From positions 1 to 7,715 of the forward strand of contig JAGWZD010000091.1 in the NCBI GenBank assembly GCA_018968995.1: a DNA stretch of 7,715 nucleotides, given 5' to 3'. The DNA comes from Bdellovibrionales bacterium (GTDB lineage: Bacteria; Bdellovibrionota; UBA1018). The translations under genes were made by a program, and so were the position numbers. The notes under the pieces are model-generated. The model saw nothing but the letters and a program-made list of their open reading frames with translations. It had not been told where the DNA came from and did not search any database. Shown piece after piece: positions 6,605 through 7,715 of the stretch (the first letter of the stretch is position 1; every line of letters starts with the position of its first letter).

Positions 6605-7715
6605 ATGGCGCGTAAAAACAAGAAGTCTAAATCAAGGGCCGTGGTTGAGCACTCATGGACTGAAAGCGCCAAGATTGTTTTGAAAGAGCGCTACCTCAGA
6701 AAAAATGAGCGGGGAGAAGCAGTAGAAGGGCCGGTAGATCTATTTAAAAGGGTGGCCTCCGTAGTGGCGGCGGCAGAGAGTCCTCGGAGTCGCGCACGGT
6801 TCTCTGAGCTTTTCTTTGAGCAGATGATATCGGCGCGGTTTATTCCCAATAGCCCCACCCTAATGAATGCGGGGAAGCCAGACGGTCAACTTTCAGCCTG
6901 CTTTGTGTTGCCTGTGGAAGACTCCTTAGATGGGATCTTTCTTTCTCTGAGGAATGCGGCGCTCATTCATCAATCTGGCGGGGGGACTGGGTTTTCGTTT
7001 TCAAATTTGCGTCCGAAGGGCAGTCTCGTTCGTACGACGCAGGGTGCAGCAAGCGGCCCGGTATCTTTTATCAGGATTTTCGATACAGCTACGGAAATTA
7101 TCAAACAGGGTGGGGTTCGCCGCGGAGCCAACATGGCCGTTCTGCGTGTGGATCACCCGGATGTTTTTGAGTTTATTGAGAGCAAGCGAGACTTGCGCTC
7201 GATTTCTAACTTCAATATTTCGGTCGGAATTACCGAGTCGTTTATGGACTCGCTACGCGTGGGCGCAGGATTTCAGCTGCGGCGCCCAGATAATGGGATG
7301 CCCACTCAGGAAGTCGCGTCGCGAGAGCTTTTTGATCGCATTGTTGATTGTGCGTGGGAGTGCGGAGACCCCGGACTTCTTTTTTTGGATCGGATCAATC
7401 AGTTTAATCCCACTCCTCGAGCAGGAAAAATGGAGTCCACAAACCCCTGTGGCGAGCAGCCGCTTTTGGCATACGAGTCGTGTAATTTGGGGTCGGTCAA
7501 TTTGTCGAAATTTATCGAGGACAGAAGGGTTCTTTGGGATGAGCTAGGGCGGACCATCGACTTAGCAGTTCGCTTTTTGGACAACGTGGTGGACGTGAAC
7601 GCCTATCCGCTTCCGCAGAGCGAAACGGTCACCCTGGCGAATCGGAAGATTGGGCTAGGAGTGATGGGGTTTGCCGATCTTTTGCTGGAGCTGGGTATTC
7701 CCTACGATTCGGCCG
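6605..7715 (+). CDS. nrdJ: Adenosylcobalamin-dependent ribonucleotide reductase, class II (partial, 3' end outside window)
   Basis: The frame is open from an ATG at 6605 to the window edge, giving the first 370 residues of a protein that in this family is usually well over 600. Class II reductases make deoxyribonucleotides using a radical from adenosylcobalamin, without oxygen or a second radical subunit. The catalytic set is present: Cys99 in QLSACFVLP and Cys293 in ESCNLGSVNL as the redox pair, Cys282 in NPCGE as the thiyl-radical cysteine, with Asn280 and Glu284. The spacing of Cys282 and Cys293 (11) equals that of Thermotoga NrdJ. Other family blocks are RFIPNSPTLMNAG (78-90), GGGTGFSFSNLRP (125-137) and KQGGVRRGANMAVL (167-180). 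A basic leader (MARKNKKSKS) precedes the domain, and there is no room for an N-terminal ATP-cone. No clear Shine-Dalgarno sequence precedes the ATG. The 46-base gap from the mutase gene shows no terminator. Confidence 0.95.
   Translation, partial: MARKNKKSKSRAVVEHSWTESAKIVLKERYLRKNERGEAVEGPVDLFKRVASVVAAAESPRSRARFSELFFEQMISARFIPNSPTLMNAGKPDGQLSACFVLPVEDSLDGIFLSLRNAALIHQSGGGTGFSFSNLRPKGSLVRTTQGAASGPVSFIRIFDTATEIIKQGGVRRGANMAVLRVDHPDVFEFIESKRDLRSISNFNISVGITESFMDSLRVGAGFQLRRPDNGMPTQEVASRELFDRIVDCAWECGDPGLLFLDRINQFNPTPRAGKMESTNPCGEQPLLAYESCNLGSVNLSKFIEDRRVLWDELGRTIDLAVRFLDNVVDVNAYPLPQSETVTLANRKIGLGVMGFADLLLELGIPYDSA

Noticed and set aside
6196..6672. 158-codon open frame on the - strand opposite the B12 subunit gene
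   Set aside because: It is antisense to conserved cobalamin-binding motifs, spans into nrdJ and shows no recognisable domain.
6954..7547. 197-codon open frame on the + strand inside nrdJ
   Set aside because: It is an out-of-frame reading of the conserved reductase, whose own frame contains all three catalytic cysteines and is unbroken through the region.

Overview
The window is a gene-dense stretch of a Gram-negative bacterial chromosome, of moderate G+C content by eye. All supported genes lie on the + strand and no gap exceeds about 60 bases. The full-size YidC with a large periplasmic domain indicates a diderm. Proteobacteria, or a relative such as Bdellovibrionota or another former deltaproteobacterium, are plausible, but the sequence does not fix the taxon.

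Left part (1-3280): the remains of the conserved origin-proximal rnpA-yidD-yidC-mnmE block. It holds a 14-codon tail that may be the end of rnpA, then yidD, yidC (membrane protein insertase) and mnmE (tRNA U34-modifying GTPase). The usual jag/khpB gene between yidC and mnmE is missing, and mnmE is not followed by mnmG.

Middle part (3335-6558): a tight four-gene set for short-chain acyl-CoA metabolism: 3-hydroxyacyl-CoA dehydrogenase, enoyl-CoA hydratase, acyl-CoA dehydrogenase and a stand-alone B12-binding mutase subunit. Genes overlap or sit 14 bases apart, so they should be co-transcribed and translationally coupled. The first three enzymes interconvert butyryl-CoA, crotonyl-CoA, 3-hydroxybutyryl-CoA and acetoacetyl-CoA (or homologues). 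The fourth is the small subunit of an adenosylcobalamin-dependent acyl-CoA mutase, either methylmalonyl-CoA or isobutyryl-CoA type. The mutase large subunit, thiolase and electron-transfer flavoprotein are not in the window.

Right part (6605-7715): the first 370 codons of an adenosylcobalamin-dependent class II ribonucleotide reductase (nrdJ), cut by the window edge. Two adjacent genes therefore depend on the same cofactor.

No RNA gene, mobile element, CRISPR array or convincing terminator was seen. All the proteins belong to known families, and I found no evidence of a new system. The points most worth a second look are the altered gene order around mnmE, the uncertain substrate of the B12 mutase subunit, an atypical YidD, and a palindrome ahead of the acyl-CoA operon.
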